Assembly (NCBI GenBank): GCA_001792895.1
Contig: MARA01000026.1
Coordinates: forward strand, 1 to 64,000
Direction: 5' to 3'
DNA from: Lentinus brumalis
Lineage: Eukaryota; Basidiomycota; Agaricomycetes; Polyporales; Polyporaceae
Length of the DNA: 64,000 nt
Part shown: positions 52,787 to 64,000 of the stretch, in pieces
How the letters are laid out: every line of letters starts with the position of its first letter
Position numbering within the stretch: position 1 is the first letter of the stretch
The notes under the pieces: model-generated
What the model saw: only the letters and a program-made list of their open reading frames with translations
Told to the model about the DNA's origin: nothing
Database searches by the model: none
Translations under genes and position numbers: made by a program

Positions 52787-55462
52787 CGTGCACAAGCATG
52801 CGCTCCAACGCATCATTTCTCTCTCCCGGCCGTAGGCTCCCACTAGAAGTTTCCCTTGACGGCTGGATGCTCGACGCGTTCCTTTGTTCCACGGCAAACG
52901 CCCATCTTTCGCTCCCTTCTGTAGCATCTACTCACGACGCATTGGCACATTGTATCCTTATATCGTCAACTCTACATCACTGTAATGGACATCCTGGTAG
53001 TTTCGACATCGATCTCAGGTCCGCGTGGCGCGTAACTTGGCCAATTATTTTCAAAAACAATGTACCTAATGCATGCCGCCAGCGTTCCGCATTCAGTATG
53101 TGCATATAGTACGTTCCATCAGGACGACTGGCGGCCGAGCCCTGTTCATGATGTCGCGTCGCAGCCAGTGAGAGCGCACGGGTCCCGTTCGGACATGACG
53201 CATGCCATGTCGGACCGGGAATTGCTTTCCCCGCCTGAGGTCAAGCCGCATGGATGGTTATATACGGACAATGGTCGTTCAAGGACGCTGAGAAATCTTC
53301 TCGTCGAAGCCGCGAGGTACTCAGCAACATTCGCATTCCCGCCGCCAGGGCCTTTGGTTCCTCGCAAGCGGAAGGGTGTGGTACCATGGAGCAGGGCGTG
53401 ATTCAGAAGGCACTAGGCTCACGATCGGGGAGCTGCACTGCCAGGCTGGGTCGGGCTGCGCGGGAAGTGCGAGACCTCCGTAGTTTTCGTTGCGCTATCG
53501 TTGAGCGTTGTCCTCCCCCACTGGTGGCCGCGGGCAGAAGATTTCGGAGAGCCGTCCGTACCGAATGTGAGCTGGAGCCTCCAAGACTCTTAGCAGTCCA
53601 CCCTTATGTGTTCCGGGCGCAGAACGACGTTGCCTGCAGCATGAGCGCAGACTGGGCGGCGCAGCTAGTGATCAGTGGATTGTGCCCTATGCTACAAAGC
53701 AAGGTACGTACCCAAGTTTTCGTGCCAGCCCACAGCACCGTGTAGCTACCTTTCAGCGGATGAAGCGGGTGGGCAGTGACTGGGTATGGTCGTCGGGACG
53801 GAGTGGGCCGGTGAATGCAAGCCCGGTGGGGTCCAAGTAGCGCGTAGCGCAGAGATGGGAGATTGTTCCTCGGAGTCGATAGCTTGTCCGGGGCCCGGCC
53901 TTCTGCAGGGTCAGAGAAGAGAATGATTGAGACGGAATGGAACTGCCACCTGCTCAGTCTTGACCGGGAGACCTAGCCCTGCTTCGCGTTCGTCATACAT
54001 CAACTAGAGCGCCCTTGATGTGAAATGCATACCGTGGGCATATCACACTGACGATGACTCTGTATGAACTCTCCATGAGCTCCAGAGTAACTTGGATACA
54101 GCGAAAGGAAGGTGCGTGTTCGCAGTGGTGGGGTCGCAGCAGCTTCTACAGCGGAATCCTGCAACGCCGCGGGCTTAGTGTCAGAAAGTCATAGTCCATC
54201 TATCAAACAGCTCACCATTTTCTAGATGTCCCTATGTTTTGGTGACTCATGAAGCTGAACGAGCGCATCACCGCCGAGTCCACTGGAGGAACCGCCTTGA
54301 GCGCCAGTTGGGAGACGAACCTGACTGAGCGCTCGCTGCGGGTATCCGGGCCGTGTCCCCCAGGGGCCGATTGCCCAATGCTTGTCGGCTTTCATGCCGA
54401 CTGCGCGACACTCTGCGACGAAGTTGTCACCCACTTACGAGCACTGGTAAGCAAAAGTTTGCCGGTTTTCTCTGGCGAAGACTGATATGGATATACCACA
54501 ACAGCGGCAGGACTCCTGGTCGTCCCTCAGGCCTCAGGCCTCGCCATAATATGTCATACGCCGTAGATTGAAGGCCGAACACGGAACGAGTATGCTCCGC
54601 TTGTTGGCTTCGACTTCTCCAGCGCGCGCGCGCAAGGATCGAAAGTTACAGAATTGATTGATAGGTGCGATGATCGTTGCTGGAACTCTGACGCGCCCAT
54701 CCTAGCTGGCATTACTCAACGTCTCTCCCGCACTGCCGAAGAGGAAACCATAACGCTCGTGTTAGGTCCCTCCCCCCCTCCAACTCCTGCGCCGTCCCCT
54801 CTGTTTCTTTCGACTCTCTTGACTGCTCAACGCTGGGAGTTATGTCCTTCCGGAGTGCAGCAATAGGACTCACCGTCTCTGCTCACTACAGCGGCCATGG
54901 GTCGGTGCCCTCACCATAACGTACGACGGAGGTGCAATATGGTCGCTATGACGAGCCAACTCTCTCCCCATCGCGCCCTCTCTCGACGGACGGACCCTGG
55001 AAGCAGAAGCGCAACGGACACTGAAGTCTAGGTAAGCCGGAACACACAGCGCAGTGTTGCAACCTTGACGCTTTGCCCCCCTCTCTGCCCTTCATGCCGT
55101 CTCGCCACAGACGGAGAATGCTAGCAGATGCGCAGTGGACACTGGGTTCTAGGTGACCTTTCTGTCAGCCCTGAAGTGTTCAAGCTCGCGTTCTGCAGTC
55201 ATGACAGGTACCTCGTCGACGTCGGCCCTACCGGTTGCATTACTCCCCATCTCCCTCATCATTCTGCGCATATGCCTGCAGACTCTGTGGATGCAAGCAG
55301 ATGCGTTAGTATGCATCTCGTCGCGAATATAAGTGAGGAAACTCGTCACTCCGAGGTACAACGAACGAACTACTGTCCCTCGGAGTGTCGAACTTCGCCT
55401 ACTTCCCGATCCTTCCTCCTCGGTTTGCGTCGGTCGTGAACCGCGACACACTCGTTGATCCC
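52787..55462. other. Gene-poor boundary of the mating-type core; start of the segmental duplication
   Basis: No supportable gene. Open frames such as 53254-53745 lack recognisable features. From about 54490 the sequence is homologous to that from about 60035. Within 54990-55170 a ~135-bp motif repeats (GACACTG..GT.CTAGGT..GCC, CAGTGTTGCAACCTTGACRCTTTG, CTCGCCACAGACGGAGA). Confidence 0.45.
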
Positions 55463-56286
55463 ATGTGGCCTCCTGGGCACGAGCCCACTCAATCCTATAT
55501 TCGCGCCGAGAATAATCAGGGGATCGCGGACGCCGTGCTAGGTGACTTCCTTGCTGGTGGCGTCCAACACCTACCCGGACCTCTCATACCTATTCCCCCT
55601 GAACCACCGCCGTCGTCCTCCCATGCTGCCGTCTCGGATGTCGCTGTGGCGCCGCCACCGTCGTGTCCGGAAGACAGTGGCGGAGGATTTGCGAGCGGCA
55701 CGGACCCTCCAAGTCAGAACTCCAGCGAAACCGGGGACGCCGTTCGCGTGGTCTCCTTTCAGCGTTCTGGCAGTACGACTCGCTTGACGGTGCACCTTGC
55801 ACTCGACGCGACGCCGAGAACAGGCGCTGAGAGGGACCGTGTGGCGGAGCTGTTCGCCGGATGTATCCTCAGCAGGATGCCGGGCGAACTGGAAATCTGG
55901 TTCCGGTGGTCAGACTGTGACCTTCTCCTTTCATGTTTTGACTTCGTGAGTGACATTCTCAGCACCCTGTTCATGGTTGACTGATGGAAACGTCGCAGCT
56001 CGCATCAACGTCGAAAGGATGGGCGGTTCCTTATTCACAATTCCTCGAGACGTCGGTAGTCTTGCTGGCTGCAAGGCCCACGTCAAATTACAGGCATCGC
56101 GCCAAGGATTCCGTCGATCTCGTGGACATATCCTTCCTACATTCTCACATCGCCAATCTCGGGCTGAGAGTAAGGGAGTTCCGACGACGAAATTCCACGG
56201 AGCGGACGCAGTGGCTCCCTGAGCAGATACATGTCCATGTTTCTAGTCTAGGCTCCCCCGAGCTGATATCCTTTGGTATTATCTGA
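55463..56286 (+). CDS. Companion hypothetical protein, duplication copy A
   Basis: Not a recognised family. Two exons, 55463-55945 and 55999-56286 (GTGAGT...CGCAG intron), at least 256 residues. The frame is open upstream to 55385, so a further 5' exon or a more upstream start is possible. The N-terminal half is Pro/Ser rich (IPPEPPPSSSHAAVSD). A compact segment follows, VVSFQRSGSTTRLTVHLALD ... ERDRVAELFAGCILSRMPGE then LEIWFRWSDCDLL, which looks folded and is preserved in the degraded copy near 61.2-61.4 kb. The second exon is conserved in position but diverged in sequence. It precedes the F-box-like gene by about 480 bp in the same direction in both copies, so the two may be parts of one longer gene. 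Confidence 0.55.
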
Positions 56287-56767
56287 CAAATGCATTACGA
56301 AACCTGTCACCATGTTCAACTCGGAGAAGTTGCGACTGTCACCTTCGCAGTCTGCTACGACACGACCATAGTTCCGTTTATCATACTATTAAGGGGCTGC
56401 TATTGCCGCAATTGACATGAAGGCTGACCCCATCTCTCCGGGCTTTGCGGGCCGGAAAGAGCGCATGTAGAGGTCCCGACATTTCTCACGATCTTGTCGT
56501 CCTCGTAAATCGTCGACCGATCTGCAGCTCCCAGTTGTGCCAGCACAAGGCCATTCACCGGGGTCCGTCACCAAGCTCTCCAGCGTTCGTAGGTAAGGCA
56601 CTCTGTCAATGTTACGGCCAATATGCATTGAGCACATCTAGACTAACACACCGCCGACCGGCCATGCCCTTCCTGGTGTCAAGCCCGAAAGATACCAATG
56701 GCTGTCACGTATGTTTGAGAGCTACATAGCCTTCAGATCCACTGATCCTGATGAGCTGTGATCGCAG

Positions 56768-58405
56768 ATGATCAGGATACCTCCCGATACACTGGTTGAC
56801 ATAATGGGATACACCATCGTCAGCGGGGGTTACGCTGCCGTTTCTGCGCTATCTCGGGCGTGCCGATACTTTCACTTCGAGGGAATCAAGTTCCTCCTTG
56901 GTCAGCGGATCTTCCTTGAATTTGAGGGAGAAGTCACATCCTGGTGTACTTTTATGCTTGCGGACAAAGGTCGATTCCCCCTTCTGCGCAACAACCTCAC
57001 CCTCAACGGGACTTCCATATCGGAAGAAGCCGCAGCACTTCTCACTGAATGCCTAAGCTACATCACTGACTTACCAAGCCTCGAAATCAACCGTGTCAAC
57101 AGTCTTCTCGGACCTCATCCGCAACTCCTCGCGGCCATCGCAAAGCTTACCTGCCTGAAAGAACTCGTCCTCGACGTGTTGGACGCAAATGGGGAGTCGC
57201 CACAGGCTGCAGCTGCGGGACCCGAGCGTCACTACGTCACCCTTCTCAAGACTATGCGATCCCCACTTCACTCGATCGAGCTCGATTTCAGTGCGGTGCC
57301 CAGCGCGACCAAAACATTCCTCTATACGCGCACGCTGGACCCCATATGGCTCTTGAGTCAGTACACCAATTCCTTGCGATCGATCTGGATTTCGGGTCAC
57401 TTCACGATCAGCGCACTCACCATCCCACGCACATTCCTCCACGCAACCAGCCTGATCCTCCCTGACGACGACACGATATACATCGTTCGCCCCCTCATTG
57501 CCTCCTTCCCGGCATTACGTTCGCTCAGGTTCTCCGGTAAAGTAGTACAGTACCGGAATCGCCTCCGGCCTCAGGACAGCCTGACAGTCGCGACTCGGAG
57601 ACACGGTAGACTACCGGCAGTCACACGGGAGCAAAATAAGCAAGACCAGGTCGCCTTCGGTTCCTGGGCTGCATTGGAAGCAGTGTCCGGCCCAACCCTG
57701 GACCTGTACAAGGTCGGGTTCATATGCCGCGTTCCGCGCGTTCACATCGTGTTGATGGGCGGGGTCCCCGAGGATGAGGCCATGATGATACATGAGATCT
57801 TGCGCGATGCGCGTCCAACTACTCTGCGAGTGGTGATGCGAGCGCAGGATGCCACCACCAACCTCCCCGAGCACCTTTTTATGTCTTCGGCATTGATCTG
57901 GCCTTTGACATGTCTCGAGCTGAAGCTCAACATGGACGAAATCCCGTTCAATTTCAGAGAGTACTTGGTAAGCGCACCAGGATATATATCTCTGCGTTTC
58001 TATCGCTGACCGTAGCATTGTCGGCAGGAGAATATAGCCCGATCGATCGAGAACATCCCCCTTGTATCCCTCACACTCGAAATCAAATGCGCCAGGGATC
58101 AAGCGTATAAAGGGATGGGTCGGCGCGCGGAAGAGGAATGCGTCCTTCCGACGCGTCGCGCATGGCCACCGGCTGATACCTTGTTCTGTTACACTGTTGC
58201 AAGAATGGAGGAACAAGACATTTCAGGACATCTCACCAACTTCGTGGACCGGGTTGCGACGTTACGTCGAGTGACGATTGCGTGGGGTCGATGTCACATG
58301 AAAGTCCCCTACCGCATCGCAACCATGAACCTGGAACATATTCCTCCTTTTACGCAGTCTCGTCACGGTCCGTTCGACCACTCAACATGGGCCACTCGTT
58401 TCTGA
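56768..58405 (+). CDS. F-box/LRR-like protein, duplication copy A
   Basis: Exons 56768-57967 and 58028-58405 give 525 residues. A short upstream exon is plausible (ATG at 56664, MPFLVSSPKDTNGCH, donor GTATGT at 56709, acceptor CGCAG at 56767), because the copy-B gene joins at the same point without an ATG. The N-terminus IPPDTLVDIMGYTIVSG then AVSALSRACRYFHFEGIKFL resembles a degenerate F-box. Next comes GQRIFLEFEGEVTSWCTFML, shared with two other genes here, then irregular Leu-rich strands (LTCLKELVLDVLD, SLRSIWISGHFT, PALRSLRFSGK, LTCLELKLNMDEI). The last exon encodes NFVDRVATLRRVTIAWGRCH. Such proteins may act as SCF ubiquitin-ligase substrate adaptors; no substrate can be inferred. Intact frame. 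Confidence 0.7.
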
Positions 58406-60898
58406 AGCCCTGCCACGGCGGTGCTTTCAGCTTTCGGGGAGAGCACTGCATGCTTTCAGGAGACACGACATCACGAGTCACGACGAAGAACGTTACCGGA
58501 CATATATGAAAGTCTGCTTAGTCCTGCATAGTCTGCCCGCAACTCTCTACATACACCATCATCCCCTCATGTGATATGTAACGACCCTAACCGCCTTTTC
58601 CAACGACCCCCTGATGATGCCCACAGAGCCGCCCATCTTGCCGCAAGCTCGTCTCCCGTCCACCCTCCGCCTGATCCACGAAAGGAAACGTCAACATGCT
58701 GCGTATCAAAGTGACGACATGTCTGGATGAGACATCGCGACTCGCAGCCTCGTCGATGATCCCTGCGGTTCTTCAACGTCCGACCAGCACTAAGTCTCCG
58801 AGTCGTCCGCTGCGCATGTAGAGCGCTGCAGTGCGGACCCACGCACGCGCACGCGGCGACGAGCGTGAGCCGCTGGCGAGCTGGCGTGGTCATCAACGGA
58901 CCTGCAAATGTCCGCTTCCGAGACGCACTGTGAAGATGAGGGTCCATACCACGATCTCGTTTTGGTGTGGCGCGCGCAGCTGTAGGTTATGACTTCACTT
59001 CGGGCTGAGCCGGCGAGGAGCAGTCTTGACTCTTCCTGGTTGTTTGACAACATCGAGCCCCACGTCGAAGGGGTACGCATGGTGTGACGCTCTTCATCCT
59101 ATTGAAGTTTGAAGGGGCGTCCACCCGGAATCACATTTAGTGGCTCGTGAAGTTCGCCACACTATCTGGGGGCACACTGGCTGGCCATCGTGGTACAGTC
59201 GATCTGGATGGCATGACGTGCGAGATGGAAGTGAAAGCGGGCACTATTGGGAGGGATTCCAGGACAGACGCGGGGAAGCGAGTCAAGGAAGCTTGCCAAA
59301 GGGTCGGCGGATGACAGGGTCGGCGGATGACGCGAGTATAGAAAGGAGTGCTCGCTGCAAGCTAAACGTGAACAAGATAGCAGCAGCGAACTCATTGGTC
59401 GTGGTAGGACGGTCTTCTATCGAGCGGAAGGACACACTCATTGACCTAAGCAGCATCAGCCGGAGCCGCTGGTGGTGCTCGTATGAGTGTAGAGCTGCAA
59501 GCATAGGGAAGCAGAGGCGCACCATGCCTATTGTAACTCAGGCATGTCTGCCATACTTGATGTCTCGATGATGCGTTGCTCGTGGTGCCCACCGCGTTTC
59601 CGGCCTGCTCAGGTGTCCTACATAGAGCTGACGATGTGAGGGTTTGAGGAACGGATCGATACGAGGAAAAACCTAGACTATAAACGTGAGAACAGATTGT
59701 GGGGGGGGGCAAGAACCCAAGAAGACTGGAAAGAGTGAGTCAGTGAGATCTAGTGAGAGCTAGCACCAACTTGAAGTTGCAGGCAACTTGTCGCTGGCAA
59801 GGCGTAGCGTGTCAAGTACTGTCAGCGCTTTTGCGCTCGCTCCGGGCACTCGGACCGTGCAAGTGCGTGCGGCACTGTCGCACGCGCAGCGTCACCGATA
59901 CCTCCCTCCTCCTCCTGAGTCCTGGCCAGACAAGTCGCTCAATTGGCTTAGCAGACGTTGGGCAGACGCGTCCTCCTCCTCCAAGCTGCCTCCAAGTCTC
60001 CTGTACTGAAGCTTACACCTGCAACACGAAGACTGGATGGACATGCCACAGCAGCAGCAGGGACCGACGCTCATATGCACTGGCACGTTAACTCACGAAC
60101 TACTGCCAATGGTCGACCCTTGGGCCTCGCCACAATGAAAGTTATACACCGTAGATTGATGGCCAAGCACAGAACACGTAGCTCCGCGTCAACTCCGCGT
60201 GTTGGCTTCGATGAATCCAGCGCACACGCAAGGATCGAAAGTGCCGGAATCGATTGACAGGTGCGATGATCGTTGCTGGAACTCTGACGCGCCCATTCTA
60301 GCTGGCATTACTCAACGGTCTCTCCCGCACTGCCGAAGAGGAAACCATAACTCTCATGTTACGCTCCCCTCGCCAACTTCTCCGCCGTCCCCTGTTTCTC
60401 TCTGAATGTCTTGACTATATAAACGCTCGGAGTATATTCTTCCGGACGCAAGATTAGGACTCACCATCTCCGCTCACTACGGCGGCGATGGGTCGACACC
60501 CCGGCCAGGACACACAGCGGATGTCGCAACCTCCATGGCCCTATGATGGATCTTTCTGCCCATTGTGCAGTCTCACGACGGACGTATTGTAGGAGTCGAA
60601 GCGCGATGGACACTCGGCTCTAGGTGAGCCAAAAAAACATCGTCCTATGTTGCAACCTTGACACTTTGCTCAGCTGCCTCTCTCGGTATCCATCTCGCCA
60701 CAGACGGAGATTGATAGAAGAAGCGCAATAGGCACTGGGACCGAGGTGAGCTCTCCGTCAGCCCTGTTGTTCTACACGCTCGCGTTTGGCAGTTATGGCA
60801 TGCCTGAAGGCTGAGGCCCCTCATCGAATGCGTCCCGCCGGTTGTACCACTGCCCATCGCGATACAAGTGCGGAAACTCGTCACTCCAAAGGGCAACG
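58406..60898. other. Spacer between the duplicated cassettes
   Basis: No supportable gene. A 143-codon open frame at 59140-59571 overlaps frames on the other strand and is judged spurious. A G9 run lies at about 59701-59709. From about 60035 the DNA is homologous to 54490 onward, including the repeated motif with CTAGGTGAGCC and CTCGCCACAGACGGAGA. Confidence 0.45.
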
Positions 60899-61784
60899 AG
60901 CGAAACGATGTCCCTCGAAGTGTCGAGGACCGCTTCCCTTGAGATCCATCCTGTTAGGCCCGCACCAGCCGTGAAGCACGACACGCTCGTTAGCGGTCTG
61001 CTGCCCACTCGGCGCAATCCTGAATCCATGCCGGAATAGCGAGGGGATCGCGGACGTCGTCCCGGACGACTTAGCAGTGTCCAGCACCTCCCCGCACCTC
61101 TCACGCCGATCCCGCCGCCCTCGTCTCCCATGCTGCCGTCTCCGGTGTCGTGGTGGTGCCACCACTGTGGCGTCCGGAAGACCGTGGCGGAGCATTCGCG
61201 AGCGGCACGGACCCTCCAAGTCAGAGCTCCAGCGAACCCGGGGACGCCGTTCGCGTGGTCTCCTTTCAGCAGTCTGGCAATACGAGTCGCTTGACGGTGC
61301 ACCTCGCACTCGACGCGACACCGGGAACAGACGCTGAGAGGGATCGTGTGGCGGAGCGATTCGCAGAATGTGTCTAACCCGAATGCCAGGAGAAGTCAGA
61401 ATATGGTTGCGATGGCCGGAGTGTGAGTTGCTCTCGCTATGTCTCAAACGTGTGAGTGCCTCACAGTCGTCTGTTGTGATTTCTGGTAACACTAATGCCC
61501 ATGAACAGCTCACTGCGAAGAGTTCTATCAGCGGCCTCCCATGTCTCAGCGGGACTTCGATAATCCTGCTACCCGCTGAGTCCATGGAGGCCCGATCTGA
61601 CTATGTTGATGCGGTGTTGTGCTGGGACACTGACCATGTACGGGGCCGTGTCATACGGACGTTGTCGACTACCTTGAGGGATATGCGGAGGAGTGAGGGG
61701 GGGAATTGCTTTGCAGGGATAGTCAGGCTGCTAGCGGCTGACACTGTGACCTGGAGCTCTCCCAAGTTCATGGAGTTTCTGTAA
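60899..61784 (+). pseudogene. Degraded companion gene, duplication copy B
   Basis: Homologous to 55385-56286. The N-terminal part contains in-frame stops (for example TAG near 61037, after ESMPE) and frame changes. The core is recognisable: FASGTDPPSQSSSEPGDAVR then VVSFQQSGNTSRLTVHLALD, but the frame ends at TAA 61375-61377. One base would restore it into TRMPGEVRIWLRWPECELL. The intron (61452-61508) and a second exon (61509-61784, LTAKSSISGLPCLSG...) are kept. The whole reading frame is broken at least twice, so I call it a pseudogene, unless the breaks are sequence errors. Confidence 0.6.
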
Positions 61785-62168
61785 TGAAGATTGTTTAGTG
61801 TCTGGACTCTGCGCAGCGCAGCGATGTACGACGCGCTCTGTGTCTTTGTCGCTGGGTGCCGCCCGTTTCCTCTACGACGACACGTTTGTTACAAAATTCA
61901 GTGTTTTTCGCGCATCTGGACCGGTGACTTGCGGCTGTCCGCTGTTCCCACGACATTGACTCTCATTGATCCCACATCGATCTCCACATCCCAGCTTTCC
62001 GACGCAACTCAAGGATTGATTCCATTGGATGGTCGCCGTTGATGCTGAGGCCACTTAGAGACTTGGATGATATATGGATGCACACACATTAAGCACCGGC
62101 CCTCATGTATGTTCAGCTGTCTTGCGAAGTAGAGGAAAGAACGTGCTTGCTGACCAGCAGGATTACAG

Positions 62169-63813
62169 ATCGCCGCAATCCCACTTGACACTCTTCTCGA
62201 GGTGTTGAGACACACATTCCGCCAAGGGGGTACTTTCGCCATCTCCTCACTATCGCGAACATGCAAATGTTTCCACCTGGAGGGTGTCAAGTTCCTCCTC
62301 GGACAGAGGCTATATCTCGGAAGCGAAAAACAAGTCAAATCCTTTTGCGTCTTCATGCTTGCTGAAAGGAGCCGATTTCCAATGTTGCGTGGACGACTCA
62401 ACTTTGGCGTTCAGTCAATTTCTGAACCCACAGCAGCGCTGCTCGTCGATTGCTTGCGGCACGTCACCGATCTCCCAAGCATCTACTTCTCCCGCATCAA
62501 TACTTTCCTTGGTCCTCACCCCCACCTGCTCGCTGCTTTCGCAGGGCTGACATGCCTCACAGACCTCGGACTCATGGCCGAGGACGACAGTCCTACCTTC
62601 TCGCCAAAGCGTGTGACTGCCGGACCGGCGCGCTACTACGTGACCCTCCTGAAGACATCACGTTCTCCTCTTCGTTCGGTGTTCCTGGATATCCTTGCCA
62701 TGAATTCCCAAAAGCTCATGAAGTTCACCTATCTGCGCTCCCTCGATCCCATATGGCTTCTGTCTCGATACTCCGAGACCTTGGAGTCAATTCGCATCGA
62801 GGATGATCTCACGGTGGACGCAAGCACTGTGATTCACAAGTATCCATATGTGACCACCCTTACGCTGCCAGACGACAACGTCGTCCATCACATCCACCCT
62901 TTCATTCTTTCGTTTCCCGCATTGCGCTCTCTCAGGTTGCATGGGAGTGCCTGGCTCAGACGTCTCGGACCTGGGGTCAGCCTGGCGCACGTTACTGCCA
63001 GACATGGCAGGCTACCCTATGCTGCTCGCGAGCGAAACAAGCAAGATCAGGTCGCTTTTGGCAGCTGGACGATGTTGCAGGAGGTATTCGCCCCAACACT
63101 GGAGCTCTATAAGTTCGGCTTGACATGTCGCATTCCTAGCATGCACATCGTGTGGCAGGGCGGAGTCCCCATGGACGAGGGTACGATGATACGGGAAATT
63201 GTGCAAGATGCGCGTCCGTCCACTCTCCGCATGATCACGAGGATGAAGGACACGCTCAGTCCCCTGGAGCACGCGTTCCGGCATCCGGGACTGGACTGGT
63301 CCTTGACCCGTCTTGAGTTGAAACTGAACATGGACTTCGTACCGTTCCATCCCAACGAATACCTGGTGAGTTATCAATGCCCCCCCCCCCCCCCCCGGTG
63401 TTCATTCACTCAATTTCGTACATGCACTTTTCTAGGAAGGTGTCGCGAATGCGGTCGAGTCACTTCCCCTTGTGTCGATCGCGGTCGAGATCAGATGCGC
63501 CATGGATTTACATCCGTCTTACTACTTGGATCACTCAACCATAGAACTATGTCTGTGTCCCGGGGATGGCACCCCTGACGCACCTGCCTTCTGTCATACC
63601 ATGGTCGCAATGGCGGCAGAGGACATCCCGGGCCACCTCTGGAACTTCGCGAGCAAGATCTCGACGTTACGTCGGGCGACGATCGCATGGGGTCGGTGCA
63701 AAGTCAAAATCCCCTACCGTGTCGTGACTTTGGATCTCGAGCACATTCCCCAGATCACGGAACGTCCACATGATCCGCGCAAGGACTCGCATCTATGGAA
63801 AGATGTGTTCTAA
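62169..63813 (+). CDS. F-box/LRR-like protein, duplication copy B (5' end uncertain)
   Basis: Exons 62169-63365 and 63436-63813 encode 524 residues, paralogous throughout to copy A. The last exon is 378 bp in both. Shared blocks: EGVKFLLGQRLYLGSEKQVK then SFCVFMLAERSRFPMLRGRL, LLGPHP/FLGPHPHLLAAF, YYVTLLKTSRSPLRSVFLD, TARHGRLPYAARERNKQDQV then AFGSWTMLQEV, LTRLELKLNMDFVPF, FASKISTLRRATIAWGRCKV. The first exon begins after a TTACAG acceptor with IAAIPLDTLLEVL where copy A has MIRIPPDTLVDIM, so it lacks its own ATG at that point. The sequence before the matching GTATGT donor (62110) runs into TAA, so the start may be lost or lie elsewhere. The first in-frame internal Met is far downstream. The intron holds a C17 run. 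Confidence 0.65.
63380..63396 (+). repeat. Poly-C tract in the copy-B F-box-like intron
   Basis: Seventeen consecutive C residues starting 14 bp into the intron (63366-63435). Such a run is error-prone for sequencing and replication; it lies outside the coding sequence. Confidence 0.9.
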
Positions 63814-64000
63814 CTTCCTCAGTACGCGCGCGGTCTATCCTCCTACATACTAAGGCATGACAGTTCGTCCAGCCTCCACACGCCGAGGACAGACCTCCGG
63901 ACCCCTCTTCATACCTCCGATCCCTCTCACGACTTCCAATGCTTCTCCATCCGCCCCCTTCTCTCATGATGGGATATCCAAGAGTCCTCGCGCATAGAAA
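63814..64000. other. 3' flank of the copy-B F-box-like gene
   Basis: Pyrimidine-rich 3' region to the window edge; no gene seen. Confidence 0.5.

Larger units (their letters stand above)
54490..58405. repeat. Segmental duplication, left copy
   Basis: Homologous in order to 60035-63813. The offset falls from about 5596 bp near 54663 (GGTGCGATGATCGTTGCTGG in both) to about 5400 bp near the F-box-like C-terminal half. Both copies carry the small companion gene followed by the F-box-like gene on the same strand, with identical splice positions. Protein-level divergence is substantial, so the duplication is not recent. Confidence 0.8.
60035..63813. repeat. Segmental duplication, right copy
   Basis: Partner of 54490-58405, same gene order and orientation. 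The companion gene is disrupted here while the F-box-like gene keeps an open frame and the same intron positions. Confidence 0.8.

Noticed and set aside
59140..59571. 143-codon frame between the duplicated cassettes
   Set aside because: Overlaps opposite-strand frames, no features, not preserved in the other duplicated copy.

Overview
The window is nuclear DNA from a filamentous basidiomycete, most likely a wood-decay-type Agaricomycete (Polyporales-like). The evidence is GC-rich coding sequence, many short introns (about 46-95 bp, GTRNGT...YAG) that join conserved reading frames cleanly, and expanded Agaricomycete families (DUF6533 seven-helix proteins, F-box/LRR-like proteins, MYND proteins). 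The species cannot be named from the sequence alone.

The central finding is a B mating-type (pheromone/receptor) region. It holds three STE3-type receptor genes, at 23600-25175 (+), 34781-36654 (-) and 51298-52786 (+). It also holds four lipopeptide pheromone-precursor genes, all on the minus strand, at 42909-43031 (ends CIIA), 48288-48488 (CVIA), 49781-49936 (CTIA) and 50593-50748 (CVIA). The last three lie within 3.1 kb of the third receptor, so 48-53 kb is the most likely mating-active pheromone/receptor core. Precursors are expected to be farnesylated at the CaaX cysteine, trimmed, exported and sensed by a compatible receptor through a G-protein/MAPK pathway. Introns at matching positions and a shared WCDI motif tie the receptors together.

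Layout. 1-4.9 kb: a degenerate ~334-bp tandem repeat and gene-free DNA. 4.9-5.8 kb: an unknown basic protein. 5.8-8.0 kb: no clear gene. 8.0-9.9 kb (-): a two-repeat Myb/telobox protein with apparent single-base frameshifts. 10.2-12.7 kb (-): proteasome lid subunit RPN9. 14.8-16.4 kb (+): MCT-type MFS transporter. 17.1-18.3 kb (-): MYND protein. 19.7-21.4 kb (+): DUF6533 seven-helix protein. 23.6-25.2 kb: STE3 receptor 1. 26.5-28.4 kb (+): unknown multi-span membrane protein. 28.7-29.7 kb (-): short-chain dehydrogenase. 30.4-32.0 kb (-): F-box/LRR-like protein. 32.6-34.3 kb (-): membrane/coiled-coil protein. 34.8-36.7 kb: divergent STE3 receptor. 37.9-38.6 kb (-): small secreted protein. 40.6-42.1 kb (+): LRR-like protein. 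42.9-52.8 kb: pheromone genes, a second MYND paralogue (44.5-45.8 kb) and STE3 receptor 2. 54.5-63.8 kb: a tandem segmental duplication, each copy carrying an F-box-like gene and a companion gene; the companion is degraded in the second copy.

Several otherwise well-conserved reading frames are interrupted by what look like single-base deletions (Myb protein, 30.4-kb F-box gene, possibly others). Either some genes are decaying or the assembly carries deletion-type base errors. Coordinates are by eye; spliced models were checked for frame where exon boundaries are given.
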